Positions 1 through 8,267 of a stretch of DNA of 64,000 bases are shown here, in pieces. The notes below the pieces were generated by a model that was given only the letters and a program-made list of their open reading frames with translations, was not told where the DNA came from and searched no databases. A program made the position numbers and the translations under genes. Each line of letters starts with the position of its first letter. The first letter of the stretch is position 1. Origin of the DNA: Collimonas sp. OK607 (lineage in GTDB: Bacteria; Pseudomonadota; Gammaproteobacteria; Burkholderiales; Burkholderiaceae_D); assembly GCF_900111995.1 (NCBI RefSeq), contig NZ_FOKF01000002.1, forward strand, positions 282,206 through 346,205, read 5' to 3'.

Positions 1-229
1 GTGTTTTCGGGCTACGGATTTCCATCTCCGGGCATTCGTCGGCCAGCATTATGTGGGAATCGCCAATTTTAATTTCTGCGTGCCCGATTCTTTTATCGGG
101 CATTTCCATACGCAGTACTTCCACAGCGTTGAAGGCTTTTTGATAAAACGCGATGGCCGTGGCGGCGCCGTCTACAACGAGGTAGGGGGTGACGGTGGTA
201 TAGCCGTCCGGAATTGGTTTGACTGCCAT
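1..229 (-). CDS. VOC/PhnB-like glyoxalase-fold protein (3' part missing)
   Basis: The first 76 codons of a leftward gene are present; the rest lies beyond the window edge. The protein begins MAVKPIPDGYTTVTPYLVV and continues with a predicted beta-alpha-beta unit (AIAFYQKAFNAVEVLRMEMP, then GHAEIKIGDSHIMLADE). That is the N-terminal half of the vicinal-oxygen-chelate fold seen in PhnB-like proteins. Family members usually run to about 140-160 residues and include metal-dependent and metal-independent enzymes, so no reaction can be assigned. The ATG at 229 is preceded by GGAGAA at a normal distance, which fixes the start. Family assignment is confident; function is unknown. Confidence 0.8.
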   Translation of the reverse strand, partial: MAVKPIPDGYTTVTPYLVVDGAATAIAFYQKAFNAVEVLRMEMPDKRIGHAEIKIGDSHIMLADECPEMEIRSPKT

Positions 230-346
230 TATTGTTCTCCTGCGTGAGATGGTCGTTGAGAGTGTCCAATTACGCTGATGCGCATGAATTGTAGTCTCTG
301 GCCTGCGCAGTTGAAATGACAAAAAGAAGGGTTTTTATTTCCTGCT

Positions 347-370
347 GCAAGGGGGGGAGTTCCCCCTTGC
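347..370. repeat. GC-rich hairpin downstream of suhB
   Basis: Nine-base perfect arms (GCAAGGGGG / CCCCCTTGC) are separated by 6 nt in the 169-nt gap between the stop of suhB and the VOC gene start. There is no clear T-run on either side, so it may act as an mRNA-stabilising hairpin or weak terminator for suhB. Confidence 0.5.
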
Positions 371-398
371 GCTTACAGCTAACTAGCCAGCAGCTAGC

Positions 399-1202
399 TT
401 ATTTTTTAGCAAACGGTGACAGTAAGCCAACCATTTGCGCAAATACCTTCGGGCTGCCTGCCAGTACATCGCCCTTGTACAGATAATCGGATTCGCCGGT
501 GAAGTCGCCGACAATCCCGCCCGATTCGCTGATCAGCAACGAGCCTGCAGCGATATCCCAAGGCTTCAGGCCTTTTTCAAAGAAGCCGTCAAGGCGACCG
601 GCGGCAACATATGCCAGGTCAAGAGCGGCAGCGCCAGGGCGGCGCAGGCCGGCACAGCTTTGCGTCATGATGCGGAACATTTTCATGTACTCATCCATCG
701 CCGGGCCTTCGGTTTCACGGAACGGGAAGCCGGTGCCGATCAGTGCGTCGGCAATCTTGTCGCGCTTGCCGACGCGAATCCGCTTTTCGTTCAAATAGGC
801 GCCGGAACCCTTGGTGGCGGTGAACAAGTCGTTGCGGGTCGGGTCATACACTACGGCCTGGGTGATCTGGCCGCGGTGTTGCAATGCGATCGATACGCAG
901 TATTGCGGAAAGCCGTGGATAAAATTGGTTGTGCCGTCGAGCGGATCGATGATCCAGACGTTTTCATTATCGTCATGCAGGTTGGCGGAAGCGCCGGATT
1001 CTTCGGCCAGGATGGCGTGGTCCGGATAGGCATTCTTCAATACATCAATGATCGCTGCCTCTGCAGCCTGGTCGACTTCGGTGACAAAATCGTTATGCTG
1101 TTTTTTTGTTACTTTCAGCAGGTCGAGGTCGAAAGACGCGCGCGAGATAACCTTGGCGCCGTTACGGGCGGCCTTGATGGCCGTATTGAGCATTGGATGC
1201 AT
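399..1202 (-). CDS. suhB: Inositol-1-monophosphatase family protein SuhB
   Basis: This Mg-dependent phosphatase of the inositol monophosphatase/FBPase superfamily has 267 aa, the usual length. Metal-site residues are visible: E67-E68 in ILAEESG, the signature [12 protein letters not shown] with D86, D89, G90 and T91, and a C-terminal WDIAAG motif. In E. coli SuhB dephosphorylates inositol-1-phosphate in vitro but matters mainly as a partner of the Nus/rRNA antitermination complex. Whether that holds here cannot be read from sequence. It is divergent from trmJ, with a 150-nt shared intergenic region. The ATG at 1202 was chosen; a second in-frame ATG lies three codons downstream. Confidence 0.93.
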   Translation of the reverse strand: MHPMLNTAIKAARNGAKVISRASFDLDLLKVTKKQHNDFVTEVDQAAEAAIIDVLKNAYPDHAILAEESGASANLHDDNENVWIIDPLDGTTNFIHGFPQYCVSIALQHRGQITQAVVYDPTRNDLFTATKGSGAYLNEKRIRVGKRDKIADALIGTGFPFRETEGPAMDEYMKMFRIMTQSCAGLRRPGAAALDLAYVAAGRLDGFFEKGLKPWDIAAGSLLISESGGIVGDFTGESDYLYKGDVLAGSPKVFAQMVGLLSPFAKK

Positions 1203-1352
1203 GGTCGGGTTCCGTTAAAATGGCGGCACTGTGCCAACCGGGAACAGGACCACCTATATGAATGATAATGAACGAGGCGGATGTCCCAGATGAATATTTT
1301 AATAAATAAGCAACTTTTAATGGATGAGATCCGCGTAATGGCGCTATTTTAA

Positions 1353-2132
1353 ATGAAGATGGCAAAAATCGACACGTCTCTTTTCAAACGCCTGCGCTTT
1401 GTGTTGGTTGAAACCAGCAGTCCAGGCAATGTCGGCGCGGCTGCGCGCGCTATCAAAACCATGGGATTTTCCGAGCTGGTCCTGGTGAATCCGCGTTTTC
1501 CCGATGTGTTGCAACGGGACGAGGCCATTGCATTTGCCAGCGGCGCGCAAGACGTTCTGGCGGCAGCGCGGATCGTCGACAGCGTGGAGCAGGCGCTGGA
1601 AGGTTGCAACTTTGCTGCGGCACTGAGCGCCCGTTTGCGTGAATTTTCTCCGCCGTTGACCGCGCCACGCGCCTTGGCGGCACAGCTTGCCGGTGACGTC
1701 AGCCTGAACGCGGCGGTCATATTCGGCAGCGAGCGTTATGGCTTGCCCAACGAAATTGTTGAAAAATGCAATGTGCTGTTGAACATTCCTGCCAACCCAG
1801 ATTATTCGTCGTTGAATCTGGCACAGGCGGTACAGGTGCTGGCCTATGAGTGCCGGGTCGCGGCGAGCGAAGAGTTGCCGCCGGTAGCCGCCGGAGCGGA
1901 GATCGGTTTTCAGGGGAATGCGGCTAGCCTGGCCGATATCGACGGCATGTTCGCACATCTCGAAAAGGCTTTGATAGAAATTGAGTTTCTCGATCCGGCC
2001 AGCCCGAAAAAGTTGATGCCACGCTTGAAGCGTTTGTTCTCTCGTGCCCAGCTGGAAACTGAAGAGGTCAATATCTTGCGTGGTATCGCCAGTCAGATCT
2101 TGACCAAGCGGCGTCGGCTCGATCGCTCCTGA
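1353..2132 (+). CDS. trmJ: tRNA (cytidine/uridine-2'-O-)-methyltransferase TrmJ
   Basis: This SPOUT-class (SpoU/TrmH-like) RNA methyltransferase has 259 aa. It would 2'-O-methylate position 32 of tRNAs using S-adenosylmethionine. Visible motifs are the N-terminal RFVLVETSSPGNVGAAARA (motif 1), IFGSERYGLPNE (motif 2) and SSLNLAQAVQVLAYE (motif 3), which form the trefoil knot. The C-terminal extension (about residues 160-259) is the TrmJ-specific tail. No good Shine-Dalgarno sequence precedes either candidate start, ATG 1353 or ATG 1359. It is convergent with lexA, 30 nt apart. Confidence 0.93.
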   Translation: MKMAKIDTSLFKRLRFVLVETSSPGNVGAAARAIKTMGFSELVLVNPRFPDVLQRDEAIAFASGAQDVLAAARIVDSVEQALEGCNFAAALSARLREFSPPLTAPRALAAQLAGDVSLNAAVIFGSERYGLPNEIVEKCNVLLNIPANPDYSSLNLAQAVQVLAYECRVAASEELPPVAAGAEIGFQGNAASLADIDGMFAHLEKALIEIEFLDPASPKKLMPRLKRLFSRAQLETEEVNILRGIASQILTKRRRLDRS

Positions 2133-2162
2133 GTCTGGCGAACCGAATCTGGCTCTAATGCA

Positions 2163-2813
2163 TCAGGCCCAGCTGCGCAGCAGACCGACTGCCAGTCCTT
2201 CCAGCACGAAATCCTCTTGCTTGGATGTCACGATAATCGGCTCGAAATCAGGATTCTCCGGGAGCAACTGGATCGTGGAGCCGGTTTTTTGATAGCGCTT
2301 GACCGTGACGTCGTCGCCCAGGCGGGCCACGACGATCTGGCCGTTACGGGCGCTGTCGGTTTTTTTTACCGCCAGTAAGTCGCCATCCAGGATGCCGGCG
2401 TCACGCATCGACATGCCGCGCACCTTCAATAAATAATCCGGTTTGGCGCTGAACAAGGCGGGGTCGACGTTATAGCTGGCCTGGATGTGCTCTTGCGCCA
2501 GGATTGGCGATCCTGCGGCGACGCGTCCGACCAGCGGCAGGCTGAGTTGCATCAGGGCAGGGTGCGGCAGCGCCAGTTGTGTGCCCTGGTTGCGATGAGC
2601 GCTTTCGGTGAGTCGGATTCCGCGCGAGGTGCCGGGCGCGATCACGATGGCACCCTTGCGCGCCAGCGCTTGCAGGTGTTCTTCCGCCGCATTGGCTGAG
2701 CGAAAGCCCAGCTCGGTAGCGATTTCAGCGCGCGTCGGCGGGAAGCCAGTGTTTTCGATGGCGTCCTTGATCAGATCGAGGATTTGTTGCTGACGGGCGG
2801 TCAATTTGATCAT
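2163..2813 (-). CDS. lexA: LexA SOS repressor/self-protease
   Basis: The 216-aa LexA starts [15 protein letters not shown] and has an N-terminal winged helix-turn-helix (about residues 28-48, [12 protein letters not shown]). The self-cleavage site is A100-G101, with the Ser135 (GMSM) and Lys172 (TVKRY) catalytic dyad. It represses DNA-damage genes until RecA filaments trigger autocleavage. I chose ATG 2813 because it matches the family N terminus; an open frame continues upstream to 3086 but is not LexA-like. Two CTGT-N8-ACAG boxes about 90-125 bp upstream show autoregulation. It is transcribed away from rpsF. Confidence 0.97.
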   Translation of the reverse strand: MIKLTARQQQILDLIKDAIENTGFPPTRAEIATELGFRSANAAEEHLQALARKGAIVIAPGTSRGIRLTESAHRNQGTQLALPHPALMQLSLPLVGRVAAGSPILAQEHIQASYNVDPALFSAKPDYLLKVRGMSMRDAGILDGDLLAVKKTDSARNGQIVVARLGDDVTVKRYQKTGSTIQLLPENPDFEPIIVTSKQEDFVLEGLAVGLLRSWA

Positions 2814-2903
2814 GGTGTGTATTTGGCGTAGAAAGTACTGGGTGATGCTAGAAAAAAGCAGCAAAGAAAGTGGCAAAAGCAACGCTACTGCGCCTGGACA
2901 ATG

Positions 2904-2919
2904 CTGTGCATAACAACAG
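2904..2919. promoter_or_regulatory. LexA box 1
   Basis: CTGTGCATAACAACAG matches the gammaproteobacterial/betaproteobacterial SOS box pattern CTGT-N8-ACAG exactly at the conserved arms. It lies 91 bp upstream of the lexA start codon. Confidence 0.85.
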
Positions 2920-2920
2920 T

Positions 2921-2936
2921 CTGTATTTTTGTACAG
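2921..2936. promoter_or_regulatory. LexA box 2
   Basis: CTGTATTTTTGTACAG is a second CTGT-N8-ACAG box, one base away from box 1. Its AT-rich centre is close to the consensus, so it is probably the stronger site. Tandem boxes imply cooperative autorepression. Confidence 0.9.
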
Positions 2937-3140
2937 TATTTGTGCAAATGCAAGACAATTTGATGCATTTAAGTCGCTTCTTACGGGCTCTTTAACTACA
3001 TTTTTGAGCCGCCTCTGGCCTAAACACCTGAAAGCATTGAGTTTTGTTGCAATTGCGCGTACTATTGCTGGTTTTCCTCTTCCCACACTCGTCTTGACGC
3101 CGAGGTGGGCGATTCTTCAATCAGTCCAAAAGGAGCTTAC

Positions 3141-3509
3141 ATGCGTCATTATGAAATCGTATTTATCGTCCATCCAGATCAAAGCGAGCAAGTGCCTGCA
3201 ATGATCGAACGCTACAAAGGTATCGTCACCACTCGTGGCGGCACCGTACATCGCGTGGAAGACTGGGGCCGCCGCCAACTGGCATACCTGATCCAGAAAC
3301 TGGCTAAAGCACATTACGTCTGCCTCAACATCGAGTGCGACAGCGAAACTCTGGCTGAAATCGAAACCGGCTTCAAGTTCAATGATGCAGTATTGCGTCA
3401 TCTGACCGTCAAGCTGAAGAAGGCCGAAACCGGTCCTTCGCCAATGATGAAGGCTGTGCAGAAGGAAGATGCTGCCAAGAGCCATCGTACTGAAGCACCG
3501 GCTGCCTGA
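3141..3509 (+). CDS. rpsF: 30S ribosomal protein S6
   Basis: This 122-aa S6 begins [20 protein letters not shown]. The typical S6 core includes [20 protein letters not shown] and a family-typical charged C-terminal tail ([15 protein letters not shown]). It binds the central domain of 16S rRNA with S18, whose gene lies two positions downstream. ATG 3141 follows AAAAGGAG at good spacing and heads the rpsF-priB-rpsR-rplI operon. Confidence 0.97.
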   Translation: MRHYEIVFIVHPDQSEQVPAMIERYKGIVTTRGGTVHRVEDWGRRQLAYLIQKLAKAHYVCLNIECDSETLAEIETGFKFNDAVLRHLTVKLKKAETGPSPMMKAVQKEDAAKSHRTEAPAA

Positions 3510-3572
3510 TTTATCAGCTAGCTACCAGCATTCATTGCATAGCAAATTAAGCTCGCTTTGAGTCCGTCAGGA

Positions 3573-3917
3573 GTGGAACAACCCAATAACGTGTTTCAAC
3601 TGGTTGCCGAAGTCGCCGAACGTGAAGTCATACGCTACACCCCGGCAGGCATCCCGATCGTATCTGCGATATTGCAGCATCGCTCGGAACCGATTGAAGC
3701 AGGTATCAAACGCTTGATTGAATTCGAAATTGCCGCGCTGGCCGTAGGCGAGATTTCGGGAAGATTCAGCAAGGCGCAATTGGGCAGCACATTCTGGTTT
3801 ACAGGATTCATGGCACGCAAGAGTCGCAACGGTAGAAGTCTGGTATTTCACATCACGGATTTCGCTGCAATAGAAGCAAATGCTTCCTCGGGAAACAAAG
3901 CTGAATTTGCAGATTAA
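3573..3917 (+). CDS. priB: Primosomal replication protein N (PriB)
   Basis: This 114-aa single-strand DNA-binding OB-fold protein of the replication restart primosome links PriA to DnaT/DnaB at stalled forks. The family core RYTPAGIPIVSAILQHRS and FTGFMARKS are visible. Its place between rpsF and rpsR is the conserved one. The start is uncertain: GTG 3573 is used here, but TTG 3558 and GTG 3591 are in frame and none has a well-placed Shine-Dalgarno (AGGAG at 3569-3573 overlaps the chosen GTG). Translation may be coupled to rpsF. Confidence 0.85.
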   Translation: MEQPNNVFQLVAEVAEREVIRYTPAGIPIVSAILQHRSEPIEAGIKRLIEFEIAALAVGEISGRFSKAQLGSTFWFTGFMARKSRNGRSLVFHITDFAAIEANASSGNKAEFAD

Positions 3918-3950
3918 TTATTAAGCAAAATTTGAATACAGGAGCCAAAA

Positions 3951-4235
3951 ATGGCATTCGGTAAAAAGTTCGATAAAAGCAAACTGAAAAACAAGCGTCA
4001 ACAACAAAACCCGCTGTTCAAGCGTAAGAAATTCTGCCGTTTCACCGCTGCTCACGTAGCTAGCGTTGATTACAAAGATGTCGACACGCTGAAGGATTTT
4101 GTTCAAGAAAACGGCAAGATCATGCCAGCACGTCTGACCGGCACCAAGGCAATCTATCAACGTCAAGTGGACACTGCGATCAAGCGCGCACGTTTCCTGG
4201 CGCTGCTGCCATACACCGATCTGCACAACGCTTAA
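3951..4235 (+). CDS. rpsR: 30S ribosomal protein S18
   Basis: This 94-aa basic ribosomal protein carries the S18 core [21 protein letters not shown] and the RNA-binding [20 protein letters not shown]. It pairs with S6 on 16S rRNA. It is slightly longer than E. coli S18 because of a lysine-rich N terminus ([17 protein letters not shown]). GGAG lies upstream of ATG 3951. Third gene of the rpsF operon. Confidence 0.97.
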   Translation: MAFGKKFDKSKLKNKRQQQNPLFKRKKFCRFTAAHVASVDYKDVDTLKDFVQENGKIMPARLTGTKAIYQRQVDTAIKRARFLALLPYTDLHNA

Positions 4236-4261
4236 TTGACGACTTGAAATAGGAGAAAAAC

Positions 4262-4714
4262 ATGCAAGTCATTCTGTTGGAAAAAGTCGTTAATCTCGGC
4301 AATCTGGGTGAAGTTGTTCGCGTCAAGGACGGTTACGCACGTAACTTCCTGATTCCGCAACGTATGGCACGTCGTGCTACAACTACTGCTATCGCTGAAT
4401 TCGAAGCGAAGCGCGCTGATCTGGAAACTGCAGCAGCTGCCAAGCTGGCGATTGCCCAGGCTCAAGGCGAAAAACTGAACGGCCTGACCGTGCAGATTTC
4501 GCAAAAATCGGGTGTTGACGGCCGTTTGTTCGGTTCCGTGACCAACTTCGATATCGCTGAAGCGTTGACCAAGCAAGGTTTCGCAGTTGAAAAAGCGCAA
4601 GTGCGTCTGCCTAACGGCCCACTGAAGATCACAGGCGAGCACGCTGTTGCTGTTGCCTTGCATACCGATGTTGTAGTTGACATCGTTATCGCAGTGATCG
4701 GCGAACACGTTTAA
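4262..4714 (+). CDS. rplI: 50S ribosomal protein L9
   Basis: This 150-aa L9 has the N-terminal 23S rRNA-binding domain ([19 protein letters not shown], then [12 protein letters not shown]), the long connecting helix (about residues 40-75) and the C-terminal domain ending [13 protein letters not shown]9 sits at the base of the L1 stalk and helps reading-frame maintenance. A strong AGGAG precedes ATG 4262. It is the last gene of the operon and is followed by an intrinsic terminator. Confidence 0.97.
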   Translation: MQVILLEKVVNLGNLGEVVRVKDGYARNFLIPQRMARRATTTAIAEFEAKRADLETAAAAKLAIAQAQGEKLNGLTVQISQKSGVDGRLFGSVTNFDIAEALTKQGFAVEKAQVRLPNGPLKITGEHAVAVALHTDVVVDIVIAVIGEHV

Positions 4715-4756
4715 GCAAGTCTTGGACGCAGCTGGAAAATAGTTGTTGTTGTAATA

Positions 4757-4784
4757 AAAAGCCGGGTTTTCCCGGCTTTTTTTA
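4757..4784 (+). terminator. Rho-independent terminator of the rpsF operon
   Basis: GCCGGG-TTTT-CCCGGC hairpin (stem 4761-4776) flanked by an A-run and followed by seven T residues, 46 nt after the rplI stop. Confidence 0.92.
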
Positions 4785-4830
4785 TGTCCTTTTTTTGGGA
4801 AGCGGTGGCAAGACGGATAGTAGAAGCAGG

Positions 4831-4836
4831 TATAAT
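4831..4836 (+). promoter_or_regulatory. Perfect -10 hexamer directly before dnaB
   Basis: A consensus TATAAT ends 7 nt before the dnaB ATG, so transcription would begin on or next to the start codon. No convincing -35 is seen (best is TGGCAA at 4806). Confidence 0.6.
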
Positions 4837-4843
4837 TCGCGCC

Positions 4844-6244
4844 ATGAAAGCACCTTCCAAAGCACCGTCCGATCCACAGTTAGATTCCCTCCGCGTACCA
4901 CCCCATTCAATCGAAGCAGAGCAGTCCGTTTTAGGCGGATTACTGCTGGATAATGCGGCCTGGGACAAGATCGCCGACTTTGTGAATGCCGACGATTTCT
5001 ATCGTTACGACCATCGCATCATCTTCCAGCACATGGTCAAGCTGATCAACGGCAGCAAACCGGCTGACGTGATCACTGTCTATGAGTCGCTGAGCGGCAC
5101 CGGCAAGGCTGAAGAAGTCGGTGGCCTCAGCTATCTCAACGCACTCGCTCAAAACACCCCGTCCGCCGCCAATATCCGCCGCTATGCAGAAATCGTGCGT
5201 GACCGCGGCGTATTGCGCAAGCTGATTACCGTTGCCGATGAAATTTCCGGCCAGGCTTTCAGCCCGCAAGGCAAGGAAGTCAAGCAGATGCTGGACGAGG
5301 CCGAATCCAAGATTTTTGCGATTGCCGAGGAAGGTGCGCGCGGCGCCCAGGGTTTCCAGGAAATCCAGCCTTTGCTGACGCAAGTGGTGGAGCGCATCGA
5401 CGAACTCTACAATCGCGACAACCAAAGCGACATCACCGGCGTATCGACCGGCTTCATCGATCTCGACAAGATGACTTCCGGCCTGCAAAAGGGCGATCTG
5501 GTTATCGTGGCGGGACGTCCTTCGATGGGTAAGACGGCGTTCTCAGTGAATATCGGAGAAAACGTCGCCATCGACAGCGGTTTGCCGGTAGCGATTTTTT
5601 CGATGGAAATGGGCGGTACCCAGCTCGCCATGCGTATGCTGGGTTCGGTCGGCAAGCTCGATCAGCACCGCTTGCGTACCGGTCGCCTGAACGACGAAGA
5701 CTGGCCGCGCCTGACGCATGCGATCCAGAAAATGAACGATGCCCAGTTGTTCATCGATGAAACCCCGGCCCTGAGCTCGATCGAGTTGCGCGCGCGCGCG
5801 CGCCGCCTGTCGCGCCAGTGCGGCACGCTCGGTTTGATCATCATCGACTATTTGCAGCTGATGTCAGCCAATAACGCCGGTGAAAACCGGGCTACCGAAA
5901 TTTCTGAAATCTCGCGTAACCTGAAGGGCCTGGCTAAAGAGCTGCAGTGCCCGGTGATTGCGTTATCGCAGTTGAATCGTTCGCTGGAACAACGCCCCAA
6001 CAAACGCCCCGTGATGTCCGATCTGCGCGAATCCGGCGCTATCGAGCAGGATGCCGACGTCATCCTGTTTATTTATCGCGACGAAGTGTACAACCCTGAT
6101 TCGCAGGAAAAGGGCACCGCCGAGATCATTATCGGCAAGCAGCGTAACGGCCCGATCGGTAGCGTACGCCTGAGCTTCCTTGGTCAATATACTAAATTCG
6201 ACAATTACGTTGGTAACCTGGACGCGCCGTACGGCGGTGACTAA
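4844..6244 (+). CDS. dnaB: Replicative DNA helicase DnaB
   Basis: This 466-aa hexameric 5'-3' helicase unwinds the fork and recruits primase. The N-terminal domain carries VPPHSIEAEQSVLGGLLLD. The RecA-like C-terminal domain carries Walker A GRPSMGKTAFSVNI, Walker B IIIDYLQLM and a C-terminal DADVILFIYRDEVY. No intein is present. ATG 4844 gives an N terminus like E. coli DnaB; an in-frame extension to 4784 would run into the terminator. It lies after the rplI terminator with its own -10 box. Confidence 0.97.
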   Translation: MKAPSKAPSDPQLDSLRVPPHSIEAEQSVLGGLLLDNAAWDKIADFVNADDFYRYDHRIIFQHMVKLINGSKPADVITVYESLSGTGKAEEVGGLSYLNALAQNTPSAANIRRYAEIVRDRGVLRKLITVADEISGQAFSPQGKEVKQMLDEAESKIFAIAEEGARGAQGFQEIQPLLTQVVERIDELYNRDNQSDITGVSTGFIDLDKMTSGLQKGDLVIVAGRPSMGKTAFSVNIGENVAIDSGLPVAIFSMEMGGTQLAMRMLGSVGKLDQHRLRTGRLNDEDWPRLTHAIQKMNDAQLFIDETPALSSIELRARARRLSRQCGTLGLIIIDYLQLMSANNAGENRATEISEISRNLKGLAKELQCPVIALSQLNRSLEQRPNKRPVMSDLRESGAIEQDADVILFIYRDEVYNPDSQEKGTAEIIIGKQRNGPIGSVRLSFLGQYTKFDNYVGNLDAPYGGD

Positions 6245-6428
6245 GTATCCCTGTAATCCTTGTTGCTTTACCCTTGATGTCATTTTGTTGCAATAACGCA
6301 AAACTAGCAAAACCTGTTTAGTGTTACCTACCCGAGCCTGATATATTTCAGTTTCGTGACATTTGTTTGCTTTAAATTAAGAAGTGCCGTAAGTAGATTC
6401 AGCTTAACCCTCAGAAGAGAGAATAAAC

Positions 6429-7055
6429 ATGTTTGGACGATTGATGCCCACCGAGGGCAAATTCTTTGAGCTCTTTAACCAGCACGCAGAGCTATGCGTC
6501 AAGGGCGCCAAAGAAATGGTGGCGTTGATGACTAATTTCGACGATCTGGAAATTCGCGTGCATGCGATCGAAGGCATAGAGAAGCAGGCCGACCAGGTCA
6601 CGCACCATGCTATCGACATGTTGCACAAGACTTTCATCACACCTATCGATCGCGATGACATCCATCAGCTGATCACCCGCATGGATGACATCCTGGACTT
6701 GCTGGAAGATGCAGCGCAGACCATATCCCTGTACGACATCAAGGCGATTACACCAGAAGCAAAACGCCTGGCCGAGTTGTGCCTGGGTTGCGCGGAGAAG
6801 GTCAAGGCTGCAGTAGGCCTGTTGCACAATATGGATAACTCGCGCGAAATCCTGGCGATCTGCGTCGAGATCGACCGCCTGGAATCGGATGCCGATCACG
6901 TGATGCGCGCCGCCATGTCGAAACTGTTCCGCGACGAGCCCGACGTACGTACCCTGATCAAGCTGAAAGCCATTTACGAACTGCTGGAAACGGTCACCGA
7001 CCGTTGTGAAGATGTGGCCAACATCATCGAAGGCATTATCGTAGAAAACGCCTGA
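6429..7055 (+). CDS. DUF47 family PhoU-like protein
   Basis: This 208-aa all-helical protein of the DUF47/PhoU-like superfamily is commonly encoded immediately before Pit-type phosphate transporters. Acidic helices are visible, for example EIEKQADQVTHHAID-like and RLESDADHVMRAAMSKLF, which resemble PhoU metal-binding ExxxD motifs. Only 3 nt separate it from pit, so the two are surely co-transcribed. Its likely role is modulation of the transporter, by analogy with PhoU; this is inference. GAAGAGAG upstream supports ATG 6429. Confidence 0.9.
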   Translation: MFGRLMPTEGKFFELFNQHAELCVKGAKEMVALMTNFDDLEIRVHAIEGIEKQADQVTHHAIDMLHKTFITPIDRDDIHQLITRMDDILDLLEDAAQTISLYDIKAITPEAKRLAELCLGCAEKVKAAVGLLHNMDNSREILAICVEIDRLESDADHVMRAAMSKLFRDEPDVRTLIKLKAIYELLETVTDRCEDVANIIEGIIVENA

Positions 7056-7058
7056 TCC

Positions 7059-8069
7059 ATGCATACTCTTCAAATCAGTATCTACGTCCTCGTTTTTCTC
7101 ATTGCACTGGCGCTGGTATTCGATTTCATGAACGGCTTCCATGATGCCGCCAATGCTATCGCTACCGTGGTGTCGACCGGTGTCTTGAAGCCGCAGCAGG
7201 CGGTAGCCATGGCGGCGCTTTTCAACTTCGTCGCGATTGCGGTGTTCCAGCTGCACGTTGCCGCAACTGTGGGCAAGGGCACTATCGATCCCAATGTGGT
7301 CGATCATTACGTCGTCTTCGGCGCATTGGTCGGTGCTATCTGCTGGAACATCCTGACCTGGTACTACGGTATTCCGTCGTCATCCTCGCATGCCTTGATC
7401 GGCGGCCTGGTCGGCGCTGCGGTAGCCAAGGCCGGCACCGGTTCGCTGATCTCGGCCGGCCTGATCAAGACGATTGCATTTATCGTGTTGTCGCCGCTGC
7501 TGGGTTTCGTGTTCGGTTCCATCATGATGGTGCTGGTGTCCTGGATTTTCGTGCGCTCGACGCCGCGCAAGGTCGATAAGTGGTTCCGCCGCCTGCAATT
7601 GGTATCGGCCTCCATGTATAGCCTTGGTCACGGCGGCAACGATGCGCAAAAGACCATCGGTATCATCTGGATGCTGTTGATTGCGACCGGATTTTCGCAA
7701 GCGAGCGATAGCTTGCCGCCATGGTGGGTGATTATTTCCTGCTACAGCGCGATCAGCCTGGGTACCTTGTTCGGCGGCTGGCGTATCGTCAAGACCATGG
7801 GCCAGAAAATCACCAAGCTGAAACCGGTGGGCGGCTTTTGCGCTGAAACCGGCGGCGCCATCACCTTGTTCATGGCGACCATGCTCGGCGTGCCGGTCTC
7901 GACTACCCACACAATTACCGGCGCCATCGTCGGTGTCGGCGCCGCACGCCGGGTCTCCGCGGTGCGCTGGGGCGTGGCGGGGAACATTGTTTGGGCCTGG
8001 GTCCTGACGATTCCAGCCTCGGCCTTCATGGCTGCGATTGCCTGGTGGATCGGCAAGCACATTTTGTAA
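7059..8069 (+). CDS. pit: Low-affinity inorganic phosphate transporter (Pit family)
   Basis: This 336-aa integral membrane protein has about ten hydrophobic segments. Both halves of the inverted PHO4/Pit repeat are present: DFMNGFHDAANAIATVV in the N-terminal half and GAAR-preceded PVSTTHTITGAIVG in the C-terminal half, plus YGIPSSSSHALIGG. It imports metal-phosphate with protons at the inner membrane. The length fits the shorter Pit subgroup that pairs with a DUF47 protein. A strong terminator follows. Confidence 0.93.
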   Translation: MHTLQISIYVLVFLIALALVFDFMNGFHDAANAIATVVSTGVLKPQQAVAMAALFNFVAIAVFQLHVAATVGKGTIDPNVVDHYVVFGALVGAICWNILTWYYGIPSSSSHALIGGLVGAAVAKAGTGSLISAGLIKTIAFIVLSPLLGFVFGSIMMVLVSWIFVRSTPRKVDKWFRRLQLVSASMYSLGHGGNDAQKTIGIIWMLLIATGFSQASDSLPPWWVIISCYSAISLGTLFGGWRIVKTMGQKITKLKPVGGFCAETGGAITLFMATMLGVPVSTTHTITGAIVGVGAARRVSAVRWGVAGNIVWAWVLTIPASAFMAAIAWWIGKHIL

Positions 8070-8093
8070 TCGAGCTGGCAAAAAATCAAAGAA

Positions 8094-8129
8094 GGGCGAT
8101 GCAGTATGTTTCTGCATCGCCCTTTTTTT
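8094..8129 (+). terminator. Intrinsic terminator after pit
   Basis: Perfect 11-bp stem (GGGCGATGCAG / CTGCATCGCCC) with a 7-nt loop, followed by seven T residues. Confidence 0.95.
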
Positions 8130-8267
8130 ATGCTAATTTGGCAACATGATGCAACTTTTGTGTTGTTGCCAAGTCTTTCTATTGCTAATACAAAAGTTTT
8201 TATTGGGAAATTGATCGCAATTTTCTTACGAAAACACGTTCTCTATGCATCGAACCAGGAGCATACA

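Larger units (their letters stand above)
2814..3140. promoter_or_regulatory. lexA/rpsF divergent control region
   Basis: This 327-nt region carries no gene. It holds the two LexA boxes (2904-2936) and, rightward, a good sigma70 promoter for the ribosomal cluster: TTGAGT at 3037-3042, a 17-nt spacer and TACTAT at 3060-3065. That leaves a leader of roughly 70 nt before rpsF, with an AAAAGGAG Shine-Dalgarno at about 3127-3134. I could not fix the lexA -10/-35 hexamers. Confidence 0.7.

Noticed and set aside
347..370. Intrinsic terminator after suhB
   Set aside because: The stem is good, but neither strand has a T-run next to it; kept only as a hairpin.
6245..6428. PhoB box upstream of the DUF47-pit operon
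   Set aside because: No pair of CTGTCAT-like direct repeats with correct spacing was found; weak matches around 6353-6370 are not convincing.
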